The notes under the pieces are model-generated. The model saw only the letters and a list, made by a program, of their open reading frames with translations, did not search any database and was not told the DNA's origin. Of a DNA stretch of 64,000 nucleotides, positions 28,547 to 36,465 are shown one piece after another (positions within the stretch are counted from its first letter, which is position 1; every line of letters begins with the position of its first letter). Source of the stretch: Streptomyces ferrugineus (lineage in GTDB: Bacteria; Actinomycetota; Actinomycetes; Streptomycetales; Streptomycetaceae); the NCBI RefSeq assembly GCF_015160855.1, contig NZ_CP063373.1:5890001-5954000 (forward strand), read 5' to 3'. A program made the translations under genes and the position numbers.

Positions 28547-29986
28547 TCACGCGTCGGCCTTGCTTGCGGTGCGCCCGACTCGGCCGCGGATGCCGTACCA
28601 GCCCGCGACGAGCGCTGCGACGATCAGCGGCAGGCACAGCACGGTGGTGCGGCCGGCGCCTCCGTCGGCGTACATGAGGACCAGGACGGTGGCGAGGAAG
28701 GCCAGCGTCACGAGTTCGGTCCAGGGGGAGCCCGGCAGCCGGTAGCCGGGGCGGGTGAGTTCGCCCTTCTCGGTCTTCTGCCAGAAGAGCAGGTGACAGA
28801 CCATGATCATGCCCCAGGTGGCGAGGATGCCGATCGCCGCGAAGTTCAGCACGATCTCGAACGCCTCGGCGGGGACGACGAAGTTGAGCCCGACGCCCAG
28901 GACACAGATACCGCTGGTCAGCAGGATGCCGCCGTACGGCACCTGGCTGCGGCTCATCACCGAGGTGAACTTCGGGGCGGAACCGGACATCGCCATGGAG
29001 CGCAGGATGCGGCCGGTGGAGTACAGGCCGGAGTTGAGCGAGGACATCGCCGCGGTGAGGACGACCAGGTTCATGACGCCGCCGGCCTCCGCGACGCCGA
29101 TGTTGGACAGGACGGTGACGAAGGGGCTCTCGCCCGCCTTGTACGAGGACCAGGGCAGCAGCATCGACAGCAGCACGACCGAGCCGACGTAGAACAGGCC
29201 GACGCGCCACATGATCGAGTTGATCGCCTTCGGCATGATCTTCTCGGGGTTCTCGGTCTCACCGGCGGCGACGCCGACCAGTTCGACGGAGGCGTAGGCG
29301 AAGACGACGCCCTGGATGATCAGCAGCATCGGGAGCAGGCCGCTGGGGAAGAGGCCGCCGTTGTCGCTGATCAGGGACGGGCCGGGGGTGTGTCCGTCCA
29401 CGGGCTGCTGGGTGACCAGCAGGAAGATGCCGATCAGCATGAAGACGACGAGCGCGCCGACCTTGACGATCGCGAACCAGAACTCCAGTTCGCCGAAGAT
29501 CTTCACCGAGATCAGGTTCACGGTCAGGACGACCGCGAGGGCTATGAGTGCGATCACCCACTGCGGGATGTCGGAGAACATGCCCCAGTAGTGGGTGTAG
29601 GTGGCCACCGCGGTGATGTCGGCGATGCCGGTGGTGGCCCAGTTCAGGAAGTACATCCAGCCCGCCGTGTACGCGCCCTTCTCCCCCATGAACTCCCGGG
29701 CGTACGACACGAAGGCGCCGGAGGAGGGCCGGTACAGGACGAGTTCGCCGAGGGCGCGGACGACCAGGAAGGCGAAGAGTCCGCAGACCGCGTAGGCGAT
29801 GAACAGGGACGGTCCCGCGTCGGCGAGCCGGCCGCCGGCGCCGAGGAACAGGCCGGTGCCGATGGCTCCGCCGATGGCGATCATGTTGACGTGCCGGGCC
29901 TTCAGCGACTTGCTGTAGCCGTGGTCTCCGACGTCTATGTGACCGGACGAGGGGCGCGTCTCTTCTTTGAGGTGCTGCTCGCTCAA
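28547..29986 (-). CDS. Amino acid permease, probable L-asparagine transporter
   Basis: 479 residues of the APC superfamily with about 12 membrane helices. The cytoplasmic N-terminus leads to the family signature [53 protein letters not shown] and [17 protein letters not shown] (each a family hallmark, quoted in part) place it among AnsP/GABA-type permeases. The start is TTG at 29986, overlapping the regulator stop as TTGA. Asparagine specificity is inferred from the asparaginase-aspartase neighbours. Confidence 0.88.
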   Translation of the reverse strand: MSEQHLKEETRPSSGHIDVGDHGYSKSLKARHVNMIAIGGAIGTGLFLGAGGRLADAGPSLFIAYAVCGLFAFLVVRALGELVLYRPSSGAFVSYAREFMGEKGAYTAGWMYFLNWATTGIADITAVATYTHYWGMFSDIPQWVIALIALAVVLTVNLISVKIFGELEFWFAIVKVGALVVFMLIGIFLLVTQQPVDGHTPGPSLISDNGGLFPSGLLPMLLIIQGVVFAYASVELVGVAAGETENPEKIMPKAINSIMWRVGLFYVGSVVLLSMLLPWSSYKAGESPFVTVLSNIGVAEAGGVMNLVVLTAAMSSLNSGLYSTGRILRSMAMSGSAPKFTSVMSRSQVPYGGILLTSGICVLGVGLNFVVPAEAFEIVLNFAAIGILATWGMIMVCHLLFWQKTEKGELTRPGYRLPGSPWTELVTLAFLATVLVLMYADGGAGRTTVLCLPLIVAALVAGWYGIRGRVGRTASKADA

Positions 29987-30711
29987 GCCTCGGGTCCGCC
30001 TTCCGGGGTGTCCGTGCGCGGCGGGCGCACGATGTCGGTGAGGGTCGTCTCGACGCGGTCGAGGTGGTGCGCCATGGCGTCCGTCGCGTCGAGTTCGGAA
30101 CCGTCGATCAGCGCCTCCACGATCGCCCGGTGCTCCCGGTTGGACTGCTCGCGGCGGCCGCCCAACTCGTTGAGGAAGGCCGACTGACGCGCCAGTGCGT
30201 CGCGGATCTCCTCGATGACCCGGCGGAAGACCGGGTTCTGGGCGGCCTCGGCCACGGCCAGGTGGAACAGGGTGTCCATCGCGACCCACGCGGTGGTGTC
30301 CGTCTCCCGCTCCATGCGGTCGAGCAGATGGGCCAGGTGGTCGAGGTTCTCCGGGGTGCGGCGCACCGCCGCGTATCCGGCGACCGGGATCTCGACGTGC
30401 CGGCGCACCTCCAGCAGGTCGCTCGCCGAGTAGTCACCGAAGGTGGGGTCCTCGACGGCGCTGGCGACCACGAAGGTGCCCTTGCCGGTCTTGGAGACGG
30501 TCAGGCCCATGGTCTGCAGGGCCCGCAGGGCCTCGCGCAGCACGGGGCGGCTGATCTCCAGGGTGCGGCACAGCTCCGCCTCGGAGGGGAGCTTGTCGCC
30601 GACGGCGTACTCGCCGCGCTCGATGGCGTCGCGCAGATACGCCAGCACCGCTTCCATGGCGCTGACACGTCGCGGCGGCTGTCCGGCTGTCCGGCTGTCT
30701 GACAGGTTCAC
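29983..30711 (-). CDS. FadR-type GntR regulator of the asparagine module
   Basis: 242 residues. Winged helix with [20 protein letters not shown] and [11 protein letters not shown], then an all-helical FCD ligand domain (about 95-220) containing the Asp/His metal-site pattern ([21 protein letters not shown]). FCD regulators often sense organic acids or amino acids. It is the first gene of the operon and is coupled to the permease by TTGA. GTG 30711 has no RBS but coincides with the predicted transcription start, suggesting a leaderless message. ATG 30657 is the alternative start. Confidence 0.86.
   Translation of the reverse strand: MNLSDSRTAGQPPRRVSAMEAVLAYLRDAIERGEYAVGDKLPSEAELCRTLEISRPVLREALRALQTMGLTVSKTGKGTFVVASAVEDPTFGDYSASDLLEVRRHVEIPVAGYAAVRRTPENLDHLAHLLDRMERETDTTAWVAMDTLFHLAVAEAAQNPVFRRVIEEIRDALARQSAFLNELGGRREQSNREHRAIVEALIDGSELDATDAMAHHLDRVETTLTDIVRPPRTDTPEGGPEA
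30695..30705. promoter_or_regulatory. CTGTC-T-GACAG inverted repeat at the regulator start
   Basis: A perfect 5+5 inverted repeat just downstream of the predicted transcription start and preceded by GGCTGTC direct repeats at about 30678-30694. The position fits an operator for autoregulation by the FadR-type protein. Confidence 0.4.
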
Positions 30712-30718
30712 GGTACAG

Positions 30719-30748
30719 ATACTCCGGGTGAGCCGTGGGTGGTGTCAA
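30719..30748 (-). promoter_or_regulatory. Predicted promoter of the asparagine operon
   Basis: On the minus strand TTGACA (30748-30743) is separated by 18 bases from GAGTAT (30724-30719). Initiation about 7 bases on would fall at 30711-30712, exactly at the GTG of the regulator, so the mRNA may be leaderless. Confidence 0.55.
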
Positions 30749-30814
30749 GGGAGGCGAAGGGAGAGATTCACCGGGCGTGACGCTCGAAGGCCGGCGGCAC
30801 GCCCGGGACGATGC

Positions 30815-31651
30815 TCAGCTGTTGACCACTCCGGCGCCCAGCAGCCCGAACAGCAGCACACCGACGACGATCCGGTAGATCACGAAGGCGTTGAAGGAGT
30901 GCTTGGCGACGAACTTCAGCAGCCAGGCGATGGAGGCGTAGGCGACGACGAAGGAGACGGCGGTGCCGACGGCCAGGGGCAGGGCGCCCGTGCCGGTGCC
31001 GAGGGCGTCCTTCAGTTCGTAGACGCCGGCGCCGGTCAGGGCCGGGATGCCGAGGAAGAACGACAGCCGGGTGGCGGCGACGCGGTCCAGGTCGAGCATC
31101 AGCGCCGTGGACATGGTGGCGCCGGAGCGGGAGAAGCCCGGGAAGAGCAGGGCGAGGATCTGGGAGCCGCCGACGAGCATCGCGTCCTTGAAGGAGGTGT
31201 CGTCCTCCCCTCGCTTGTGCCGTCCCATCCGGTCCGCCGCCCACATCACCCCGCTGCCGACGATCAGCGAGCCCGCGACCACCCAGAGGGAGGCGAGCGG
31301 CCCCTCGATGAGCGGTTTGGCGGCCAGGCCCACGGCGACGATCGGGATCGTCGCGCAGATCACCCACCAGGCGAACTTGTAGTCGTGGTGGTACCGCTCC
31401 TCCTTGTCCCGCAGCCCGCGCAGCCACGCGGAGACGATCCGCACGATGTCCTTGAAGAAGTACACGAGTACGGCGGCGATCGCGCCGACCTGGATGACGG
31501 CCGAGAACCCCACGACCGCGTCGTCGTCGACGGGGATGCCCATCAGTCCTTCGGCGATCTTCAGATGGCCGGTGGAGGAGACGGGCAGGAACTCGGTCAC
31601 ACCCTCGACGGCTCCGAGGACGACGGCCTGACCGACGCTGATGGCGCTCAT
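30815..31651 (-). CDS. uppP: Undecaprenyl-diphosphatase
   Basis: 278 residues with about eight membrane helices. Two family motifs are clear: the N-terminal GAVEGVTEFLPVSSTGHL (Glu-rich motif) and LFPGFSRSGATMS (PGxSRSG, the catalytic/phosphate site). The enzyme recycles undecaprenyl pyrophosphate to the monophosphate lipid carrier of cell wall synthesis and can confer bacitracin tolerance. It stands alone between the asparagine operon and the CrcB cluster. Confidence 0.94.
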   Translation of the reverse strand: MSAISVGQAVVLGAVEGVTEFLPVSSTGHLKIAEGLMGIPVDDDAVVGFSAVIQVGAIAAVLVYFFKDIVRIVSAWLRGLRDKEERYHHDYKFAWWVICATIPIVAVGLAAKPLIEGPLASLWVVAGSLIVGSGVMWAADRMGRHKRGEDDTSFKDAMLVGGSQILALLFPGFSRSGATMSTALMLDLDRVAATRLSFFLGIPALTGAGVYELKDALGTGTGALPLAVGTAVSFVVAYASIAWLLKFVAKHSFNAFVIYRIVVGVLLFGLLGAGVVNS

Positions 31652-31745
31652 GGGATCCAGTTCCGGGGGTTGGCGGGACAGCGGGTGCGCACTGTCCTAC
31701 CAGGTGCGGGTGTGGTCCCTGGGCCATCGACGCCGCCGTGGCGTC

Positions 31746-32120
31746 TTACGCCCACACCGCCTGGGCGACCGACACGCCCAGGAAGGCCGCGCCGAGGCCC
31801 ACGGTCACGCTGACCACGACGTTGGCGACGGCGTAGCGCCCGGCTCCCGTCTCGGTCAGCCTCAGGGTCTCGTACGAGAAGGTCGAGTACGTGCTCAGGG
31901 CGCCGCACAGGCCGGTGCCGAGCAGCAGCTGGGCGTGGGTGCTCGCGGCGCCGGCCGCGACCGCGCCGGTGAGCAGGCCGAGGATCAGACAGCCGCAGAC
32001 GTTGACGACGAAGGTGCCCCAGGGGAACACCGAGTCGTGCCGGGACTGCACCGCGCGGTCGGTGAGATAGCGCAGGGGCGCGCCGACGACGGCACCCGCG
32101 ATCACCAGGAGCCAGTTCAC
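31746..32120 (-). CDS. crcB: Fluoride channel CrcB, first copy
   Basis: 124 residues with four membrane helices. Motifs: [11 protein letters not shown] at the N-terminus, [17 protein letters not shown] (the conserved Asn of the pore) and [15 protein letters not shown] (the break helix with the Phe/Thr/Ser track). CrcB/Fluc forms a dual-topology dimeric fluoride exporter. GTG start 32120 overlaps the DUF190 stop (GTGA). Two crcB genes here may encode a heterodimer with opposite membrane orientations. Confidence 0.93.
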   Translation of the reverse strand: MNWLLVIAGAVVGAPLRYLTDRAVQSRHDSVFPWGTFVVNVCGCLILGLLTGAVAAGAASTHAQLLLGTGLCGALSTYSTFSYETLRLTETGAGRYAVANVVVSVTVGLGAAFLGVSVAQAVWA

Positions 32121-32497
32121 GACGACTTCTTACCTCTCCGGTCCGGGTCGCGCGGAGTGTCGTCGCGGCCGATGTACCGGATGACCTCGCAGTCGTCGAG
32201 GATGACGAGTCCTTCGGTGACGAGTTCGTCGAGCTGCGGCAGGAAGGCCCGTACGCGTTCCTCGGTGTCGACGATCACGATCGCGACCGGCAGGTCCTCG
32301 CTCAGGGACAGCAGCCGTGTGGTGTGGATCAGGGAGGAGGCGCCGAAGCCCTCGATGCCGCGGAAGACGCTGGCGCCCGCGAGGCCTGCCGTGTGGGCGC
32401 GGTGCACGATCTCCGAATAGAGGGGCTTGTGGTGCCGGGTGTCGTGCTCGCCGACGAACACGGTCAGTCGCAGGGCCCTGCCGGTCAGCCTGGTCAT
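32117..32497 (-). CDS. DUF190 PII-like protein between the crcB genes
   Basis: 126 residues. [25 protein letters not shown], then [14 protein letters not shown] and [14 protein letters not shown] (quoted in part) identify the DUF190 family, a ferredoxin-like fold related to PII signal proteins. It often accompanies CrcB and may sense a nucleotide or ion and tune the channel. It is coupled at both ends: ATGA with crcB copy 2 upstream and GTGA with copy 1 downstream. Confidence 0.9.
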   Translation of the reverse strand: MTRLTGRALRLTVFVGEHDTRHHKPLYSEIVHRAHTAGLAGASVFRGIEGFGASSLIHTTRLLSLSEDLPVAIVIVDTEERVRAFLPQLDELVTEGLVILDDCEVIRYIGRDDTPRDPDRRGKKSS

Positions 32498-32955
32498 GGC
32501 TGCCTCCACTTCAGGACGCGGCGGGTGGCCGCCGCCGCGAGCCAGACGGCCGTGAGTGCCGCGATCACGGTCGCGGCGAGGTAGGCCAGCCCCGTGCGCG
32601 GGTGGCCGCCGTCCACCAGCTTCTGGATGTCGACGGCGTATGTCGAGAAGGTGGTGAAGCCGCCGAGGACTCCGGTGCCGAAGAACGGGCGGACCAGGCG
32701 GTGGGCGGCCCACACGTCGGTGATGACCACCATGAAGACGCCGATCACGGCGCACCCGACGACGTTGGTCCACAGGGTCGCCCAGGGGAAGCCGCCCGGC
32801 TGGGCCGGCCACCACAGGGAGAGCGCGTAGCGGGCCGTGGCGCCGGCGGCGCCGCCGACCGCGACCACCGCGACGATCGGCGCCTGGCTCCGCCAGGCCG
32901 GCTGGCGCGGGGGGCGGGCGGGGGCGCGGAGGCTCTCGGTGTCCGGGGCTGTCAT
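32494..32955 (-). CDS. crcB: Fluoride channel CrcB, second copy
   Basis: 153 residues. After a 25-residue disordered start come four helices with [34 protein letters not shown] and [17 protein letters not shown], the full CrcB motif set. It is the first gene of the crcB-DUF190-crcB cluster; AGGAG lies before ATG 32955. The upstream region was examined for the fluoride riboswitch without a convincing match. Confidence 0.93.
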   Translation of the reverse strand: MTAPDTESLRAPARPPRQPAWRSQAPIVAVVAVGGAAGATARYALSLWWPAQPGGFPWATLWTNVVGCAVIGVFMVVITDVWAAHRLVRPFFGTGVLGGFTTFSTYAVDIQKLVDGGHPRTGLAYLAATVIAALTAVWLAAAATRRVLKWRQP

Positions 32956-33215
32956 GGTCGTACGTCTCCTACTCGCCTGGGCCCGGGCATACGGGCCTCG
33001 CGACTGCAAGTAGGGACCGTTGGCGGCACCACTGCCGCGGTTCGGGTACGGCGGGCCCCACCGCCGCGCCGCGAGGGTGATCGCGGCCGGTCAACAGGGT
33101 AACCCTCGCGTCGGCCGGGCGTCCCGCCTGCCCCGCTGCGGATGCCCGGGGTGCGGCGCGCGGCTACTGTCGAAGAGCCCGCTGAGCAGCCGAGGCTTCG
33201 TCCGCCGGAAGGAGC

Positions 33216-33695
33216 GTGGTCGGCTTGGCCCGCAACCGCCGTCTGATCCTGAGTTCGCCGTCCGAGGTCTGGGCCCTGCTGTCCGACGGCCATCGCTACG
33301 GGGAGTGGGTCACGGGAACCCAGCAGGTCCTCGCCGTGGACCCGGAATGGCCGGATGTGGGCGCCCGGCTGCGGGTCCGGGTCGGTGTCGGGCCCCTGAC
33401 CCTCGACGACGGCGTCGTCGTCCGCATCTGCGAACCGCGGCGGCGCCTGGAGCTGGAGGCGCAGGCGGATCCCTTCGGGGCGGCCCGCATCGCCATGAGG
33501 CTGATCCCCTGGGGCGAGCACACCCTCTTCGTCATCGACTGGCATCCGCTGCGCGGGCCCGGCACCCGGATGCACGGGCTGCCGGTCGACTACGTCGTCG
33601 CGATCCGCAACGGCATGATGCTGACGAAGCTGGCCCGGATCGCGGTGCGCGAGCACCGCGAGTTCAGCCCGGAGTCGATACCCCGCGCGGGCTAG
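33216..33695 (+). CDS. SRPBCC / polyketide cyclase-like protein
   Basis: 159 residues. START-like helix-grip fold: RRLILSSPSEVWALLSDGHRYGEW at the N-terminus (typical Pro-x-x-Val-Trp), strands with RVRVGVGPLTLDDGVVVRICEP, and a long C-terminal helix. Such proteins bind lipids or polyketides, and the ligand is unknown. GTG 33216 is only 2 bases from the AAGGAG; TTG 33225, spaced 11 bases, is a real alternative start. It is divergent from the crcB cluster. Confidence 0.8.
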   Translation: MVGLARNRRLILSSPSEVWALLSDGHRYGEWVTGTQQVLAVDPEWPDVGARLRVRVGVGPLTLDDGVVVRICEPRRRLELEAQADPFGAARIAMRLIPWGEHTLFVIDWHPLRGPGTRMHGLPVDYVVAIRNGMMLTKLARIAVREHREFSPESIPRAG

Positions 33696-33859
33696 TGCCG
33701 AATGTGGCGGCGGATCATGCTGCCCTGCGGAACGAGTACGCTGCCGACGAACGTCTGCGCGCGGTCGTCACCCGCGCGAACGTGGCCTGAGCCGGCTCAG
33801 CACCCGGTGGTTCATGGCAGGCTCCCGGGACAGGCCTTGCCCCGAGGGGGCTGATCACC

Positions 33860-34701
33860 TAGAGGTTGTCCCGTATGAGGCGTGAGTTATCCGGTGAGGG
33901 CCAGGCTGTGGAGCCGGGCGATGCCCAGCATGGCCTGATGAACACCGTTGCCCTTGAGCCGGCAGTCCCGCAGGATCTTCCAGTTCTTCAACCGCGCCAG
34001 GGCGTGTTCCACCCGGGCTCGCGCCCTGCGGTGGACGGCATTCTCCGCTTCCTGGTGTGGGCTGAGGCGTGTCTGACCTCGTCGTTTGCGGTGCGGGATG
34101 AGCAGGCCGGTGCCTTGGTACCCGCCGTCGGCGATGGTCGGTGCGCCGCGGCAGGCCCGGTCGACGCCGGACTCGGTGAATGCCCGGCAGTCGTTGCGGC
34201 TGCCGGGCAGCGGAAGGCCGATCGCCACGACCAGACGGCTGTTGGCGTCGATAACGACCTGCAGGTTCGTCGAGTAGCGGTAGTTCTTGCTGGAGGCGGC
34301 GATGCTGCGGTCGCGGGTGGGCACGAGGGTGCCGTCGACGATGTAGACGGTGTCTTTGCGCGGCCGACGGGCCGGCGAGATGGCCAGCAGGGGCGCCAGG
34401 TGATCGAGGATGCGGTCGGCCGCAGACTTCGAGACCCCGAACAGCGGCGCCACTTGCCGCAATGTGAGGTTCGTGCGCCAGTACGTCGCCACCAGCAACA
34501 CGCGGTTCTCCAGCGGCAGCCGCCAGGGACGGCCGCGCTGAACATCACCACCGCGACGCCGCACCAGAGCCACCAGCCTGGTGAACTGCGACTCGGTCAG
34601 TCCGGAGAACGGCTCAATCCACTTCGGATCATCCGCTGAGATCACCCCACCCATGCTCAGCCAACGCACCAACTGCCCCACCAGTTACGGGACAACCTCT
34701 A
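33860..34701 (-). mobile_element. IS5-family element A (with flanking TA)
   Basis: Inverted ends of at least 14 bp: GAGGTTGTCCCGTA at 33862-33875 and its exact complement at 34686-34699, each abutting a TA dinucleotide. The element is about 838 bp without the TA and encodes one transposase on the minus strand. The TA flanks fit the target duplication of the IS427 group. The right TA is shared with element B. Confidence 0.85.
33887..34654 (-). CDS. IS5-family transposase (element A)
   Basis: 255 residues of the DDE_Tnp_4/IS5 type. Catalytic residues lie in YIVDGTLVPTRDR (first Asp), IADGGYQGTG (second Asp) and RARVEHALARLKNWKILRDCR, read in part (Glu). The N-terminal helix-turn-helix region is NLTLRQVAPLFGVSKSAADRIL. 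ATG 34654 is chosen by analogy with the neighbouring element, whose transposase also starts MGGV; GTG 34681 is possible. No frameshift is seen, so it may still be active. Confidence 0.9.
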   Translation of the reverse strand: MGGVISADDPKWIEPFSGLTESQFTRLVALVRRRGGDVQRGRPWRLPLENRVLLVATYWRTNLTLRQVAPLFGVSKSAADRILDHLAPLLAISPARRPRKDTVYIVDGTLVPTRDRSIAASSKNYRYSTNLQVVIDANSRLVVAIGLPLPGSRNDCRAFTESGVDRACRGAPTIADGGYQGTGLLIPHRKRRGQTRLSPHQEAENAVHRRARARVEHALARLKNWKILRDCRLKGNGVHQAMLGIARLHSLALTG

Positions 34702-35573
34702 AAGCGTGTTGCAGAACGCTGTGATCAGGGCATTTCCCTTGCATGGGTGGGGTGTTGAGGGCTGAGCCGGTCTGGGTGGAGACGTTCACCGGTCTGCGGG
34801 CTGAGCAGTTCGGGCGGCTGCTAAGGGCGGTTCGGGAACGTGGTGGTGAGGGGTGCGGGTGGGGTCGTCCGTGGCGGCTTCCGCTGGCCGAGCGGGTGCT
34901 GCTGGTGGCTGTCTACTACCGCACGAACCTCACGATGCGGCAGCTCGCCCCGCTGTTCGGCATCTCCCCGGCGACCGTGTGCCGGGTGATCCAGCGGCTG
35001 GGGCCGCTGCTCGCGCTCGAGCCGGTACGTGCCCCGCAGGAGGCAGTCGAGCGGTTGTGGATCGTGGACGGCACCCTCATCCCGGTCCGTGACCGAGGTG
35101 TGGGTGCCTCCTCGCGTAACTACCGTTTCTCAGCAAACGTGCAGGTCATCGTGGACGCAGACACCCGGCTCGTGGTGGCCGCGGCCCGTCCGCTGCCGGG
35201 CACCACCGCGGACGCGCACGCCTGGCGGCGCTCCGGACTGGCCGAGCACTGCGAAGGCGTGACGGTGCTCGGCGACGGCGCTTATCTCAACACCGGCCTG
35301 ATCGTCCCGCACCGCAAACGCCCCGGACGGCCGCTACTCAAGGGCGAAGAGGAGGACAACGCGGAGCACCGCAAGGTCCGCGCCCGTGTGGAGCATGTGA
35401 TCGGACGGATGAAGAATTACAAGATCCTGCGTGACTGCCGGCAGCGCGGCGACGGCCTCCATCACGCCGTTCAGGCCGTCGCCCGCATGCACAACCTCGC
35501 CCTCACCGCGTGACCAGACGCGACAAACGCCCAGTTCAGCCTGCCTGATCACAGCGTTCTGCAACACGCTTTA
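34700..35573 (+). mobile_element. IS5-family element B (with flanking TA)
   Basis: Ends form a 28-bp perfect inverted repeat starting AAGCGTGTTGCAGAACG (34702-34729 and 35544-35571), bordered by TA on both sides. The core is about 870 bp with one plus-strand transposase. Its right end creates the TAA that stops the neighbouring monooxygenase remnant. Confidence 0.88.
34743..35513 (+). CDS. IS5-family transposase (element B)
   Basis: 256 residues, same DDE_Tnp_4 architecture as element A but clearly divergent. Motifs are LWIVDGTLIPVRDRG (Asp), VLGDGAYLNTG (Asp) and RARVEHVIGRMKNYKILRDCR, read in part (Glu). HTH NLTMRQLAPLFGISPATVCR. The coding frame is intact. It is divergent from the transposase of element A, with only 88 bp between the two starts. 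Confidence 0.9.
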   Translation: MGGVLRAEPVWVETFTGLRAEQFGRLLRAVRERGGEGCGWGRPWRLPLAERVLLVAVYYRTNLTMRQLAPLFGISPATVCRVIQRLGPLLALEPVRAPQEAVERLWIVDGTLIPVRDRGVGASSRNYRFSANVQVIVDADTRLVVAAARPLPGTTADAHAWRRSGLAEHCEGVTVLGDGAYLNTGLIVPHRKRPGRPLLKGEEEDNAEHRKVRARVEHVIGRMKNYKILRDCRQRGDGLHHAVQAVARMHNLALTA

Positions 35574-35782
35574 GGCGGACACATATGTGAGTGCCGGATA
35601 CACCTCCGGGTCGCCCTCGACACCGGCCTCACGGAGGATGGGAACGAGGATCTCGGCGAAGCGGTTGAGGGCCTCCTCGGACTCCCAGACGTCGACGACG
35701 CGGAAGGTTCTCTCGCCCTGTCCCGAGATGTGTGCGAGCACTGCTCCTGTGTGAACTCGGGGGAGATGAGAACGATCGGCAT
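35571..35782 (-). pseudogene. Remnant of a small antibiotic-biosynthesis-monooxygenase-like gene
   Basis: The ATG at 35782 opens MPIVLISPEFTQEQ in one frame, while from about 35744 the coding sense continues in another frame as VLAHISGQGERTFRVVDVWE and on to PEVYPALTYVSA. Together they resemble an intact protein of about 95 residues with roughly 20 codons missing and the frame broken. That is an internal deletion, not a simple frameshift. The stop is TAA at the edge of IS element B; before insertion it would have read TAG. It follows the ArsR-type gene on the same strand. Confidence 0.7.
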
Positions 35783-35956
35783 TCGGGTCCTTCCAGATCG
35801 CGGAGACGCGGCATGGGGCTGCCACGTCTGGGCCGGAATCAGGCGATGGCGACGTCCGCCTGTTCACAGCGATCCTGGGCCGCCTCGCATCATCGCGCAT
35901 GACTTGCTGCTCCGCACGAGACGGAGTCACGCCCTGGGGAGGGTGCCGTACTGCGG

Positions 35957-36244
35957 CTACCAGCCCTTCTCGAACATCCGCGCCACCTCGGCGATCCGCA
36001 TCTCGTCCCGCCGATAGTGCACGCACGGCCCGATCCGCTTGGTGCGCAGCAGGCCGATGTTCACGAGGAGAGCGAGGTGGGTCTCGGCGGCCTCGAGCGA
36101 CAGGCCGAGCTTCCCGGCGACGGCGTCCGCGGTGACACCGTCCTCGACCGGGTCGGCGTGTCCCTGGTCCGGGAAGTGCGCGACCGGGTCCTTGAGCCAT
36201 TCCAGAATGTCCAGCCGCCGCCGGCCGGCGGGAGTCCTCAGCAT
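35957..36244 (-). CDS. ArsR-type helix-turn-helix regulator
   Basis: 95 residues, ATG with GGAGG upstream. Winged helix: RLDILEWLKDPVAHF, then VTADAVAGKLGLSLEAAETHLALL (recognition helix) and the wing IGPCVHYRRDEMRIAEVARMFEKGW, read in parts. There is no cysteine pair typical of metal sensing, so a small organic or redox ligand is more likely. It sits upstream of the broken monooxygenase gene, its probable former target. Confidence 0.82.
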   Translation of the reverse strand: MLRTPAGRRRLDILEWLKDPVAHFPDQGHADPVEDGVTADAVAGKLGLSLEAAETHLALLVNIGLLRTKRIGPCVHYRRDEMRIAEVARMFEKGW

Positions 36245-36382
36245 CTCGTCCCCCTCCGTCGGGCCGTGTCGTGGGGCGTTCCCCCACTGTCCCGCAGCCG
36301 GGACCGTCGTGTCCGGGACTCTTCGCGGCTTGGCCAGTACCGAACGGCCGTACGACACAAGGCGATTGTCACGATGGACGCG

Positions 36383-36415
36383 GGGCCCGGCCGCAGGAGC
36401 ACGGCCGGGCCCTTT
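36383..36415. terminator. Hairpin with T-run downstream of the galactanase gene
   Basis: GGGCCCGGCCG (36383-36393) pairs perfectly with CGGCCGGGCCC (36402-36412) across an 8-base loop, followed by TTT on the plus strand. It lies 51 bp beyond the stop of the minus-strand GH53 gene and could terminate transcription there. Confidence 0.55.
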
Positions 36416-36447
36416 GGTCACGCGGTCACGCGGTCACGCGGTCACGC
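36416..36447. repeat. Four tandem copies of GGTCACGC
   Basis: Exact 8-bp unit repeated four times, immediately beyond the hairpin and 19 bp from the GH53 stop codon. The copy number is likely to vary between strains. Confidence 0.85.
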
Positions 36448-36465
36448 AGCCTCAACGGCGTGGCC

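Noticed and set aside
33001..33120. Fluoride riboswitch (crcB motif) upstream of the crcB cluster
   Set aside because: GGCAGTGGTGCCGCC with CCTAC nearby on the minus strand has a faint likeness, but the conserved GATGG core and the pseudoknot pairing are not present.
36416..36447. The GGTCACGC array as a CRISPR array
   Set aside because: Units are only 8 bp, exactly contiguous and without spacers.
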